A stretch of 64,000 bases of DNA from an uncultured Collinsella sp. (GTDB taxonomy: Bacteria; Actinomycetota; Coriobacteriia; Coriobacteriales; Coriobacteriaceae). Each line of letters starts with the position of its first letter. Positions within the stretch are counted from its first letter, which is position 1. Shown in pieces: positions 63,992 to 64,000 of the stretch. Made by a program: the position numbers and the translations under genes. The notes under the pieces were generated by a model. It ran no database searches, was not told the DNA's origin, and saw only the letters and a program-made list of their open reading frames with translations. The stretch covers positions 1 to 64,000 of the forward strand of contig CATZLI010000002.1 in the NCBI GenBank assembly GCA_958421275.1, written 5' to 3'.

Positions 63992-64000
63992 ATGCACCTC

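Overview
The window looks like chromosome of a high-GC, strictly anaerobic gut actinobacterium of the class Coriobacteriia, most likely Collinsella or a close relative. This rests on gene content and base composition, not on a database match. Gene starts use strong AGGAGG-type ribosome sites, and intergenic spaces are full of long palindromes.

Left edge (1-9.1 kb): a NusG-paralogue (LoaP/UpxY type) sits behind a promoter enclosed by 15-bp inverted repeats, a candidate phase-variable switch for a gene cluster lying off the left end. Then come thrS, a small zinc-ribbon membrane protein, a plus-strand three-gene redox operon (GlpA-like flavoprotein with a [2Fe-2S] domain, NAD(P)/FAD oxidoreductase, DUF1667) and a creatinase-fold aminopeptidase. 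Housekeeping block (9.1-23.1 kb, minus strand): folC, valS, clpX, clpP, tig, tRNA-Leu, a fused [2Fe-2S]/molybdopterin hydroxylase with its FAD subunit, and gdhA.

Core (23.4-45.9 kb, minus strand): a contiguous formate/hydrogen/selenium block. In transcription order it holds a polyferredoxin, a selenocysteine-containing formate dehydrogenase H (fdhF, in-frame UGA plus SECIS hairpin), a nine-gene group-4 [NiFe] hydrogenase of hyf type (hyfA-I), maturation genes hycH and hycI, the formate channel focA, a second molybdopterin oxidoreductase, selA, selB, tRNA-Sec (selC), mobA and a DUF3343 protein. This is a formate hydrogenlyase that turns formate into CO2 and H2, packed with the genes that insert its selenocysteine and finish its molybdenum cofactor.

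Right half (46-64 kb): a RelB/PIN toxin-antitoxin pair, an AbiEi-like gene, tRNA-Gly and tRNA-Pro, and brnQ. A second selenium cluster follows: selD, itself a selenoprotein with an in-frame UGA, yedF, DUF3343 and a cysteine-desulfurase-like protein. Next to it lie a glycosyltransferase and a 2-hydroxyacyl-CoA dehydratase/double-cubane reductase pair with its ATPase activator. The window ends with the molybdate importer modABC and the cofactor genes mog and moeA. Molybdenum uptake, cofactor synthesis, selenium activation and insertion, and the Mo/Se enzymes that need them are thus all within 46 kb.

The least explained signal is between the genes: at least six families of palindromic elements. 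Several have a conserved core and outer arms that differ between copies yet stay complementary (compensatory changes), which points to selection on, or a copying process that preserves, the folded structure.
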